A program made the position numbers and the translations under genes. This document shows, piece by piece, positions 7,859 to 15,627 of a DNA stretch of 64,000 nt; position 1 is the first letter of the stretch; each line of letters starts with the position of its first letter. The stretch is from Clostridium sp. JN-9. GTDB taxonomy: Bacteria > Bacillota > Clostridia > Clostridiales > Clostridiaceae. The notes under the pieces are model-generated. The model was not told where the DNA came from. It did not search any database and saw only the letters and a list, made by a program, of their open reading frames with translations. The stretch is from the NCBI RefSeq assembly GCF_004103695.1, contig NZ_CP035280.1:2232001-2296000 (forward strand), read 5' to 3'.

Positions 7859-9295
7859 TTAATGCTTGTAATTTATCATATCTAATATTTCTTTATCTAA
7901 TCCTAATAATCTGCAGATATTTACAGCATCCTTTGGAACCTGACAGCATTTTGATTTTTTTTCTATACCGTATTCCATTTCCTGCTGTATGATTTCTACT
8001 GCATCTTTTTTGTTAAACTCTATTTTTCTTTTCATCATATTAAAATCAGCATTCTTTAAACCAATGATCTGATAATGCTCCATATTCTCATCTGTAATTC
8101 CATCGTAATGTGTAGCTATTAATGTAAAGGATGATAATTTATTTAAATACACTGCCACAGCTTTTACCAAGCTGCTCCCTTCCTGTGGATTTGTACCCCT
8201 TGCAAACTCATCCAGAGCAATGAATCCCATATGAGACTTAGCAAGATTAATTATGTCCTTTAACTTTATAATTTCACCTGCAAAACTGCTTAATCCTTTT
8301 GATATGTTCTGCATGTCCTCTGATACATACTGTATAAACTGCAGAATTGGAATTTCAGCCTCTCCGCAGAAAACATTAAAACCATAAATAAACAACATTA
8401 AATTCAAAACAATAGTTTTTATTGCTACACTCTTTCCACCCATATTGGCTCCTGTTAAAATAGCTGCACCTGATTTAAGCTGAATGCATATAGGAGTAAA
8501 CTTTCTTCCTTTTTCCTCCAATATATCAGATACCATAGGGTTATAAGCATCCTTTAAATATATTTCATTGTTATGGCTTATTTTAGGCTTATGGCCTCCA
8601 ATTAAAGCTTTTCCTATAAGAAAGTCCAACGTTCCAACTGACTGCAGATTGTTAAGTAAAATATTTGTATACTCCTTCAGCCTTGTACAAATTTTCTTTC
8701 TTACAGTGAGCTCTTCCTCACCTTCTTTTATAACACACTGTATTCTTTCTTTTTTAAGATTATCTATATCTTTTTCATCTTTGGAAATGTATATTCTCTG
8801 CTCCAGCCTTTTCTTTTCATCTCTAATATCTGCAAGTTTCTTGCTATATCCATTGTAAATATAGAATGTGGATAATTTTCTTTTTTCAGGATCCAGAATT
8901 TCTATAATAGGTGTTAATTTATGAAATTGTATTCCACTTACATTTATGTTCAGCATTTCATAAACTTCTCTTATATTTTCAAGTAAAATGCAAAGATATT
9001 TAATTTCATAAATTTCAACCTGGTCCAATATTTCATCATTACAGCATCTTTTTATGGTATTTCTAATATCTCTTATACTGCAGAACAAATTTCTTATTTT
9101 ATTGAATTCACTTGGATGTATTTCCATTGAGTTTTGAATTTCATCAATTGAATCAAATTCCTGCTGTAGTTTGCTCTTTTCCTTAAATGGTGCTATGTTC
9201 TTTTTAAGCTCCATTCCATATGGAGTAGTTACCTGGATTTTATCTAATATATATGTAAAGCCCACCAATTTTCTTTCATCACTATTTAAAAACAA
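7859..9295 (-). CDS. kamC: MutS-like ATPase of the lysine aminomutase cluster
   Basis: 478 aa with a MutS-type C-terminal ATPase: Walker A GANMGGKSVAIKT and Walker B FIALDEFARGTNPQEGSS. It lacks the N-terminal mismatch-recognition domain of true MutS, so a DNA-repair role is unlikely. Genes of this kind lie between kamA and kamD in lysine-fermenting bacteria and are named kamB/kamC. Aminomutase reactivation or cofactor exchange has been suggested; I infer that role from context only. The TTG start directly follows the TAG of the previous gene, with AGGTGG seven bases before it. Confidence 0.7.
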   Translation of the reverse strand: MFLNSDERKLVGFTYILDKIQVTTPYGMELKKNIAPFKEKSKLQQEFDSIDEIQNSMEIHPSEFNKIRNLFCSIRDIRNTIKRCCNDEILDQVEIYEIKYLCILLENIREVYEMLNINVSGIQFHKLTPIIEILDPEKRKLSTFYIYNGYSKKLADIRDEKKRLEQRIYISKDEKDIDNLKKERIQCVIKEGEEELTVRKKICTRLKEYTNILLNNLQSVGTLDFLIGKALIGGHKPKISHNNEIYLKDAYNPMVSDILEEKGRKFTPICIQLKSGAAILTGANMGGKSVAIKTIVLNLMLFIYGFNVFCGEAEIPILQFIQYVSEDMQNISKGLSSFAGEIIKLKDIINLAKSHMGFIALDEFARGTNPQEGSSLVKAVAVYLNKLSSFTLIATHYDGITDENMEHYQIIGLKNADFNMMKRKIEFNKKDAVEIIQQEMEYGIEKKSKCCQVPKDAVNICRLLGLDKEILDMINYKH

Positions 9296-10324
9296 CTAAT
9301 CACCACCTAATACATTTATTACAGGAACATTAATTTTTTTCCGAAGCTTTTCCATAAACTCATTATTATCAAAGCTGTAGCCAAAAGGGCTGCTTGGATT
9401 GCAGGTTACCATAAATACATTAGTTGAATTTAAAACCTTTATTTTACCGCAGGTATTTATATATCTATGAAATGTTTCACTGCTTATAAAAAGCTTGATA
9501 CCGTTTTCAGCTATAATTGTAATATGATTTTTAACCTTTCCGCTATTCATAATCTGCAGCAATAATTTATCAGTTATAATTCCCCTTATTAATATGCACA
9601 TTGTTTCATTATTAATATTTTCTAAGATTTCCTTATATGCATTTAAAGAAGTAGCCACATTTAAATCTTTATGTGTATAATCACTGTTTATTAAAATTAT
9701 TTTTTCTTCTTTGAAATCATTTGATATCCTTATTACTTCTTTATCATGAACTGTGTCTAAAGAAAGCAGCTGTATTCTATGCACAGTTTCATTTACCACA
9801 TAGTCTATTTTATTTGATAACGCAGCTCCTGTTGCAAGTATTACCCCATCGCACAATTCTGAAACAGCAGTACTTTTTCTGCTTAAAGCACCATCAATTA
9901 ATACAAGCTCTGCACCTAGTTTTTTCAGTGTACTGCTTATTTCAATCATTTGTGAGGTTATGGATGGACCTGCTAGTTCAACATTGCCTTCACTAAGCGC
10001 TTTTCCAATAATTACATTGCCAAGTGGAGTACCAAAGGATGTGCTTTCTATGGTTTCAAAAGTTATGTCACTTTTTAAAAAGCACTGCTTTGCAGTTGCA
10101 ATTATAGTATTTTCAGGCACATATATTTTTGGCTTATCATTTCCTGTAACAACATCCTTACTTTCTCCATCAACACCAACAGAAGTGAGACCAAGAGGAA
10201 ATATCCCCCTGGTCTTTTTAATAATATAATTTAGGGCTGTAGTCTTTCCAACATTTTTATCCATTCCTATAATAGAGATAACTTTATAATTTTTTATATT
10301 TCTTAAAAGTATATCTTTTTTCAT
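9296..10324 (-). CDS. kamB: P-loop protein of the lysine aminomutase cluster
   Basis: 342 aa. An N-terminal P-loop (SIIGMDKNVGKTTALN) is followed by segments ending in IDGALSRKSTAVSELCDGVI, which resembles the nucleotide-binding part of other MinD/mobB-like P-loop ATPases. No membrane segment is seen. It is the partner gene of the MutS-like ATPase and is always near kam genes as far as I know. A role in assembling or reactivating the B12/PLP enzyme is inference. The ATG at 10324 has AGGGG eight bases upstream, which is better than the in-frame GTG at 10333. Confidence 0.65.
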   Translation of the reverse strand: MKKDILLRNIKNYKVISIIGMDKNVGKTTALNYIIKKTRGIFPLGLTSVGVDGESKDVVTGNDKPKIYVPENTIIATAKQCFLKSDITFETIESTSFGTPLGNVIIGKALSEGNVELAGPSITSQMIEISSTLKKLGAELVLIDGALSRKSTAVSELCDGVILATGAALSNKIDYVVNETVHRIQLLSLDTVHDKEVIRISNDFKEEKIILINSDYTHKDLNVATSLNAYKEILENINNETMCILIRGIITDKLLLQIMNSGKVKNHITIIAENGIKLFISSETFHRYINTCGKIKVLNSTNVFMVTCNPSSPFGYSFDNNEFMEKLRKKINVPVINVLGGD

Positions 10325-10338
10325 TATTGTCACCCCTA

Positions 10339-11589
10339 TTAATCTTTTATTTTATTCCTCCTCTTTCTAGCCAATCCTTCTGGCTCCAATGCAACCTGCT
10401 GATTATTTAATAATCCTGCTATACCTACTTTCTTACTTTCCCTCATGTCTTCACAATCTTTACAGCCGCAGTGTGAAGTATAATTTGTTGGCTGATTATA
10501 GGTTGTTATTACACCTTCAAAATTTCTTAAAATCACTTTATCAGGACTTTGGGATATTACATAGTTAGGCATAACAGGTATTTTCCCTCCACCCCCTGGA
10601 GCATCTACTACAAAAGTCGGCACGCAGAATCCGGAAGTATGCCCTCTTAGTCCCTCTATTATCTCTACACCCTTAGATACTGGTGTTCTAAAGTGTTCCA
10701 GTCCAACTGAAAGGTCACATTGATAAATATAATATGGCCTTACTCTTATTTTAACTAATTCATGAACAAGCTTTTTCATAATATCAACACAATCATTTAC
10801 ACCTTTTAACAAAACTGATTGATTCCCCAAAGGTATTCCTGCATCGGCAAGTTTTTCACAGGCAGCTTTTGATTCTTCTGTAATCTCATTTGGATGATTA
10901 AAGTGTGTATTTAACCATATTGGATGATATTTTTTAAGCATATTTACTAAGTCATCAGTTATTCTTTGGGGCATAACCACAGGTACTCTGGAACCTATTC
11001 TTATTATTTCCACATGTGGGATTGCCCTAAGCTTTTTTATAATGTATTCTAATTTATCATCTGATAACGTCAATGGATCTCCTCCTGATATAAGTACATC
11101 TCTTATAACGGGAGTTTTAGCAATATATTCAATGGCATTATCGATTTGTTTCAAAGGCATAGGTTTGTCATTCTGCCCTGTAAAACGCCTTCTGGTACAA
11201 TGTCTGCAGTACATTGAACACTGATCTGTAACCAATAGCAGCACTCTGTCAGGATATCTGTGAGTTAATCCCGGCACTGGTGAATCTCCATCCTCATGAA
11301 GAGGATCCACTAAGTCCACAGGGGATCTTACTAATTCCAAAGCTGTGGGAATTGCCTCCTTCCTTATAGGATCATCAGGGTTTTTTGGATTAATTAAAGA
11401 AAGATAATATGGTGTAATTGCCATTCTCAGGCTTTTAAGACATAGTCTTGCCCCTTTTTCTTCTTCTTCTGTAAGGTTAATATATTTTTTTAATTCGTCA
11501 ATAGTTTCAATTCTGTTTTTTATCTGCCAGTGCCAGTCATTCCACTGTTCATCAGGCACATTATTAAACAATCCAGAACCTTTATTCAT
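10339..11589 (-). CDS. kamA: L-lysine 2,3-aminomutase
   Basis: 416 aa, the same length as the well-studied clostridial enzyme. The radical SAM cluster motif CxxxCxxC is present as CSMYCRHC at about residue 130, and the PLP-binding lysine lies in the glycine-rich PGGGGKIPVMPNY near residue 337. A C-terminal cysteine cluster (CGCKDCEDMRES) matches the zinc site. It converts L-lysine to L-beta-lysine, the first step of the fermentation. The ATG at 11589 follows GGGGG; an in-frame TTG three codons upstream is less likely. It is separated from kdd by a 220-bp repeat element. Confidence 0.96.
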   Translation of the reverse strand: MNKGSGLFNNVPDEQWNDWHWQIKNRIETIDELKKYINLTEEEEKGARLCLKSLRMAITPYYLSLINPKNPDDPIRKEAIPTALELVRSPVDLVDPLHEDGDSPVPGLTHRYPDRVLLLVTDQCSMYCRHCTRRRFTGQNDKPMPLKQIDNAIEYIAKTPVIRDVLISGGDPLTLSDDKLEYIIKKLRAIPHVEIIRIGSRVPVVMPQRITDDLVNMLKKYHPIWLNTHFNHPNEITEESKAACEKLADAGIPLGNQSVLLKGVNDCVDIMKKLVHELVKIRVRPYYIYQCDLSVGLEHFRTPVSKGVEIIEGLRGHTSGFCVPTFVVDAPGGGGKIPVMPNYVISQSPDKVILRNFEGVITTYNQPTNYTSHCGCKDCEDMRESKKVGIAGLLNNQQVALEPEGLARKRRNKIKD

Positions 11590-11599
11590 AATAAACAAC

Positions 11600-11818
11600 C
11601 CCCGTAATACAGTTTTAAGTTATGAGTTATAAGTTTTGAGTCAAAGTTATGAGTTTTAAGTTATGAGTTTTGAGTTACAAGATAAAAACCAAGAGCTAAG
11701 AACTAAGAACTAAGAGTTAATGTTGTTTTGCCTTAGGCAAAACTTTAATTTGGATTTGCTGTAAGCAAATCATCATTTACTTTTAACTTACAACTCTTAA
11801 CTCTTAACTGTTTTAAGA
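11600..11818. repeat. Heptad-armed twin-hairpin repeat element inside the lysine operon
   Basis: The left arm reads in 7-bp steps (AGTTATG AGTTTTA ...) and changes to AACTAAG/AGTTAAT heptads. The core has two hairpins, GTTTTGCCTTAGGCAAAAC and GATTTGCTGTAAGCAAATC. The right arm is again heptads (TCTTAAC repeats). It lies between kdd and kamA. The same plan recurs at 31385-31622 and 33453-33597. Confidence 0.8.
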
Positions 11819-12856
11819 TTATTTTAAGTAATTTTTTTCGAATATTTTTCTCATGGTTTCGCTCTCTCTTAGTTCTGATAAAGTTATTTCAGCATGATCT
11901 TTTGTATATCCATTTCCTATAATCATAGTGACATCTTTACCTACACCCTCTGCGCCTAAAGCTGCTTTTGTAAAACTGGTTGCCATTGAGAAGAAGTATA
12001 CAATACCTGTATCTTTTACTGGCAGTATACTGGACATTTCTGTGTTCTGAATGTTTACGCAGTTAATTGAAATATCAACTTCTTTGCCATTGTTTGCTTC
12101 CAGTGTCTTATTTAAAACATCAATTGGTTTTTGTGCATCTCCTAATATTGCAGTATGGCATAATCCCCAATTCTTTAAATTTTCTGCCTGCCATGGTTTT
12201 CTGACTAAAGCTATTACCTTCCCTGTAGGTCCTACTCTCTTCATAGCTTCATAACAGCAAAGCATACCTGACTTTCCTGCTGCTCCAAGTACAAGGACAC
12301 TTTGTCCTGGTCTAACAAGCTTTGCGGTTTGAGCTGGTGCCCCTGCTACATCCAAAGCTGCCAGAGCTAATGTTTCTGACATATCGCTAGGAAGTTTTGC
12401 ATAAATGCCGCTTTCAAATAATATTGCCTGTCCTTTTATCTCTACTCTGTCAATGTCCTTTTTTACATCTGTAATTTCTTCTATTTTTAAAGGAGTAAGT
12501 GATAAGGATACAAGTGAAGCTATTTTGTCTCCAACTTTCAGATCTCTGCCCTTTAAAGCATCACCAATCTTAGCTACAGTACCTATGAACATCCCACCAG
12601 AGCCTGTGACAGGGTTCTGCATTTTTCCTCTTTCATTAACTATAGACATGATTTTGGATTTTATTTTTTCTATGTCTCCCTCTGCTTCTTTTTCAATTTG
12701 TGTAAAGCTTGCAGAATCAATGTTTAATGCAATAACATCTACTAATATTTCATTATCATAAATATCCATATTGTTATCTATTTTGTATGCTGCCTGAGTT
12801 AAAACTCCTTGTGGTTCAATTACTCTGTGTGTTCCAAATTTACATCCTTTTTTCAT
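11819..12856 (-). CDS. kdd: L-erythro-3,5-diaminohexanoate dehydrogenase
   Basis: 345 aa, the family length. A Rossmann NAD(P)-binding motif appears as SVLVLGAAGKSGMLCCYEAM at about residue 190. It oxidatively deaminates 3,5-diaminohexanoate to 3-keto-5-aminohexanoate. Its place between kce and kamA fixes the assignment, because the Rossmann region alone would suggest only a generic medium-chain dehydrogenase. The stop codon abuts the repeat element that separates it from kamA. Confidence 0.93.
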   Translation of the reverse strand: MKKGCKFGTHRVIEPQGVLTQAAYKIDNNMDIYDNEILVDVIALNIDSASFTQIEKEAEGDIEKIKSKIMSIVNERGKMQNPVTGSGGMFIGTVAKIGDALKGRDLKVGDKIASLVSLSLTPLKIEEITDVKKDIDRVEIKGQAILFESGIYAKLPSDMSETLALAALDVAGAPAQTAKLVRPGQSVLVLGAAGKSGMLCCYEAMKRVGPTGKVIALVRKPWQAENLKNWGLCHTAILGDAQKPIDVLNKTLEANNGKEVDISINCVNIQNTEMSSILPVKDTGIVYFFSMATSFTKAALGAEGVGKDVTMIIGNGYTKDHAEITLSELRESETMRKIFEKNYLK

Positions 12857-12877
12857 ATTTCGTCCCCCATTTCAACA

Positions 12878-13699
12878 TTATTTCTTTAAACCTAATATGG
12901 CTCTTGCTTCATCTGGAGATGCAATTTCTCTTCCAAGCTCCCTGGATATTCTTACAACTTTCTCAACTAGTTCTCCATTTGAACCTGCCAGTTTGCCTTT
13001 AGACATGTAAACGTTATCTTCAAAGCCCACTCTTACATGCCCCCCCATTATAATAGCTAAAGTTCCCATTTCAAATTCTTTTTTTCCAATTCCGGATACG
13101 GTAAAAGTACTTCCCTTTGGAATACTTTCTGCCATAAATACCAAATCTCTTGCTGCTGCACTTATTCCTCCGTTAACCCCCATAACAAAATTAAAATGCA
13201 TTGGAGTTTTTATATATCCTTTTTTTTGAACACGAAGAGCCATATCGATCATTCCCTTATCAAAAACCTCCAGCTCAGGTTTAATATTTAATTTCATGAA
13301 CTTTTCCCCAAAGTTTTTAATAGTGTTCTCAGTATTTACGAATATGTCATCTCCTCCAAAATTACAGGTGCCGCAGTCAAGTGTGGCCATCTCAGGTAAA
13401 AGATAAACAGGCTGAAGCCTTTCTTCATCGGTCATACCTACAGCACCCCCTGTAGATGGCTGTATTATTACATCTTTACAACGCTTTCTTATCTCTTCAA
13501 AACATTCATTAAATCTTTCTTTACTTTGTGTTGGTGTACCATCATCTTCTCTCACATGGAGATGAATAATGCTGGCCCCAGCTTTATAGGCTGATTCTGC
13601 TTCTCTCCCTATTTCCTCTACAGTATAAGGAACACTAGGATTATTATCCTTTGTAACCTCTGCGCCGCAAATTGCCGCAGTTATAATTAATTTATCCAT
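12878..13699 (-). CDS. kce: 3-keto-5-aminohexanoate cleavage enzyme
   Basis: 273 aa, BKACE (DUF849) family. The zinc ligands are seen in SIIHLHVREDDGTP (two His near residue 45). The enzyme condenses 3-keto-5-aminohexanoate with acetyl-CoA to give acetoacetate and 3-aminobutyryl-CoA. The ATG at 13699 is chosen because GGGAGGG lies seven bases upstream; the longer frame from 13720 adds seven residues and begins without a site. It sits between kal and kdd. Confidence 0.95.
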   Translation of the reverse strand: MDKLIITAAICGAEVTKDNNPSVPYTVEEIGREAESAYKAGASIIHLHVREDDGTPTQSKERFNECFEEIRKRCKDVIIQPSTGGAVGMTDEERLQPVYLLPEMATLDCGTCNFGGDDIFVNTENTIKNFGEKFMKLNIKPELEVFDKGMIDMALRVQKKGYIKTPMHFNFVMGVNGGISAAARDLVFMAESIPKGSTFTVSGIGKKEFEMGTLAIIMGGHVRVGFEDNVYMSKGKLAGSNGELVEKVVRISRELGREIASPDEARAILGLKK

Positions 13700-13732
13700 A
13701 CAAACCCTCCCGTAATACACTATGAGTAAAAT

Positions 13733-14119
13733 CTATTTACTAAATCTTTGCTTTTCTTTTGGAACTACACAGGTGCCTATTGCTCTGCAAACGATTACAG
13801 GCTCTTTAAGCACATCACATGCGGATTCATTTATATCCGGCCTTGGTACGATAACCTTTCTTGCCTCAAAAATCATTTTCCTTGAGCTTTTTCCAATTTC
13901 CACAATTTCACCTTCTGCTTCAATATAATCCCCTGCATATACTGGAGCTAGAAATTCCACATTGCTGTAAGCTCTGAAAAGTCCTTCATCCCCATCATTT
14001 CTAATTAGTAATTCTGTTGCAACATCCCCAAACAGCTGCAGCATTTTTGCGCCATCTACAAGATTCCCGCCATAATGTGCATCCTGCAGACTCATTCTCA
14101 TCCTCACTAAAGCTTTCAT
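13733..14119 (-). CDS. kal: 3-aminobutyryl-CoA ammonia lyase
   Basis: 128-aa single-domain hotdog-fold protein. [19 protein letters not shown] and [18 protein letters not shown] are typical of Kal. It removes ammonia from L-3-aminobutyryl-CoA to give crotonyl-CoA, which feeds butyrate formation. It is the first gene of the lysine operon, 50 bases upstream of kce, and lies behind the lysine riboswitch. The late pathway genes are therefore promoter-proximal and the aminomutases are distal. Confidence 0.93.
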   Translation of the reverse strand: MKALVRMRMSLQDAHYGGNLVDGAKMLQLFGDVATELLIRNDGDEGLFRAYSNVEFLAPVYAGDYIEAEGEIVEIGKSSRKMIFEARKVIVPRPDINESACDVLKEPVIVCRAIGTCVVPKEKQRFSK

Positions 14120-14164
14120 AAAATTCCCCCATTCATAGATAATATAGTGATAAATAAATTTAGC

Positions 14165-14198
14165 ATAAATAAAAAGCCCTGAAATTTTCAGTGCTTTA
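14165..14198 (-). terminator. Terminator between the lysine aptamer and kal
   Basis: The minus strand has AAAGC-A-CTGAAA pairing with TTTCAG-G-GCTTT, followed by TTTTTATTTAT. It lies 45 bases upstream of kal and about 60 bases after the aptamer, where an expression platform is expected. Confidence 0.8.
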
Positions 14199-14258
14199 AC
14201 GACTAATAGAACTATTTAACTCTTCAAATAGCCATTATGCAATGAAAATCTTTCCATT

Positions 14259-14434
14259 ACATAAATAGCTCTCCACAAAAGTTTATGGCAGGATTAAAAC
14301 TGTATGCTTTACTCCCAAGAATATAATTAAGAACCATTATATCCTTTCGGCAAATATATCATTTATCTTTAACATTGGAGGTTCTTCTCCTTTCCATTTA
14401 AAGATTACACGTATATCTGCACCTCTATTTATGT
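14259..14434 (-). promoter_or_regulatory. Lysine riboswitch (L box)
   Basis: A 176-nt aptamer with a perfect 10-bp P1 helix (ACATAAATAG at the 5' end, CTATTTATGT at the 3' end). Conserved junction segments are present: AGAGGTGC after P1, GCCGAAAGG in the middle, an AGTAAAGCAT segment and GGAGAGCTAT before the P1 3' strand. Length and order fit the L-box class. It lies in the leader of the lysine-fermentation operon, so a lysine-ON switch would be expected, unlike the usual OFF switches of lysine synthesis and uptake genes. Confidence 0.88.
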
Positions 14435-14464
14435 ATAATTTAATTTATTTATCTCTGTAATATA

Positions 14465-14494
14465 ATTATAATATTTTCAGTAATAATATGTCAA
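14465..14494 (-). promoter_or_regulatory. Promoter of the lysine-fermentation operon
   Basis: Minus-strand TTGACA (14489-14494) and TATAAT (14465-14470) with an 18-bp spacer. Transcription would begin about 25 bases before the lysine aptamer. Confidence 0.8.
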
Positions 14495-14662
14495 TACATT
14501 TTCCGAAAATTATAATTATTCAATATAATTAGTTATTTTAGAAGATTTTTAAAACTTTTCCTGCAAATAATGCGAGTTTTATAATGTATAGAGTTATTTT
14601 TTAAATAGTGATATATTTATTATGTAATGCATTAAATGTTATACTAATGAGGAAGTGATTGT

Positions 14663-15577
14663 ATGGAATTAACAAAAATTAAAGGTAATACCTATTATAT
14701 AAATGCTCCTACAAACTGCGGGGTATATTCTTTTAAGAATAAGAACTGCTTATTAATTGATACAAATATAAATAACTCAACAGCTAAAAAACTTGATGAA
14801 GTGTTAATAAATAATAATCTTCATCCAAAATTTATTATTAATACCCATAATCATATTGATCACTGTGGAGGAAATTTATATTTTCAGGAAACCTATCCTG
14901 GGTGCTTAGTGTATACATCTGCAAAAGAAAAACTGTTTATGGAAAATAATGAAGTATTTCCTTCAGTTTTATTTTCAGCTTCTCCAGCAAGCCAGTTAAA
15001 ATCAAATAAAGTCTATAATGTGGACTTTGAATTAAGTTATGGAACCAATAAGCTAAATGATGAAAAGTTTGAAATTATTTCATTAAAAGGTCACAGCTTA
15101 GATCAAATTGGTGTTATTACACCTGAAAAAGTGTGTTTTCTAGGGGACTCAATATTCAGCAAAGAAATAATTTCGAAATATTCCCTTCCATATTTATATG
15201 ATATATCTGAGTCTGTTAATACATTGAATAATATAAAAGAGCTGGATGCAGATTACTTTGTTTTAAGCCATGGGAACAGTGTTCTGGACAAAGAAGGCAT
15301 AATAGATCTTGCAGATTTTAATTTAAAAAATATTGATTATTATATGAATACCATAATGGACTTGCTGGATGAACCTCTCACAAGAGAGGATATTCTTCAA
15401 AACCTGGTTATATTAAATAATCTTACTATGAATTTTAAGGAATATCATTTAAATTTAGCAGCGGTATCAGCTTTCATTAGTTATTTTCTAAATCTTAACT
15501 TAATTAACTATTCCATTGAAGATGGTAAACTATACTATTACAAGGCAGCAAAAGAACAAAGATTAAATAACAGATAA
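14663..15577 (+). CDS. Metallo-beta-lactamase-fold hydrolase
   Basis: 304 aa. The metal-binding HxHxDH motif is THNHIDHCGG at about residue 67. It is followed by a distal His (LKGHSLDQIG), the bridging Asp (FLGDSIF) and a last His (VLSHGNS). A C-terminal helical extension of about 90 residues follows the domain. The substrate is unknown; glyoxalase-II-like thioesterase or lactonase activity is possible. It is divergent from the lysine operon with no sign of co-regulation. AGGAAGTGATT precedes the ATG. The last codons and stop lie in an AAAGAAC/AAAGATT/AAATAAC heptad tract that continues to the IS end. Confidence 0.85.
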   Translation: MELTKIKGNTYYINAPTNCGVYSFKNKNCLLIDTNINNSTAKKLDEVLINNNLHPKFIINTHNHIDHCGGNLYFQETYPGCLVYTSAKEKLFMENNEVFPSVLFSASPASQLKSNKVYNVDFELSYGTNKLNDEKFEIISLKGHSLDQIGVITPEKVCFLGDSIFSKEIISKYSLPYLYDISESVNTLNNIKELDADYFVLSHGNSVLDKEGIIDLADFNLKNIDYYMNTIMDLLDEPLTREDILQNLVILNNLTMNFKEYHLNLAAVSAFISYFLNLNLINYSIEDGKLYYYKAAKEQRLNNR

Positions 15578-15627
15578 CTAAATTTAAAGATTAAAGAACA
15601 AATAACAAATAACAAATAACAAATAAT
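15549..15627. repeat. Heptad tract overlapping the end of the hydrolase gene
   Basis: Consecutive 7-bp units of the form AAAGAAC, AAAGATT, AAATAAC run from inside the last codons of the hydrolase gene to the first base of the IS-like element, including three exact AAATAAC units. Confidence 0.75.

Noticed and set aside
7859-9295. DNA mismatch repair MutS for the MutS-like gene
   Set aside because: The mismatch-binding domain is missing, the protein is half-length, and it lies in a lysine-fermentation operon.
11600-11818. CRISPR-like look of the repeated AAGTTATGAG tract (also at 31385-31622)
   Set aside because: The units are 7 bp, variable and contiguous, with no spacers and no cas genes.
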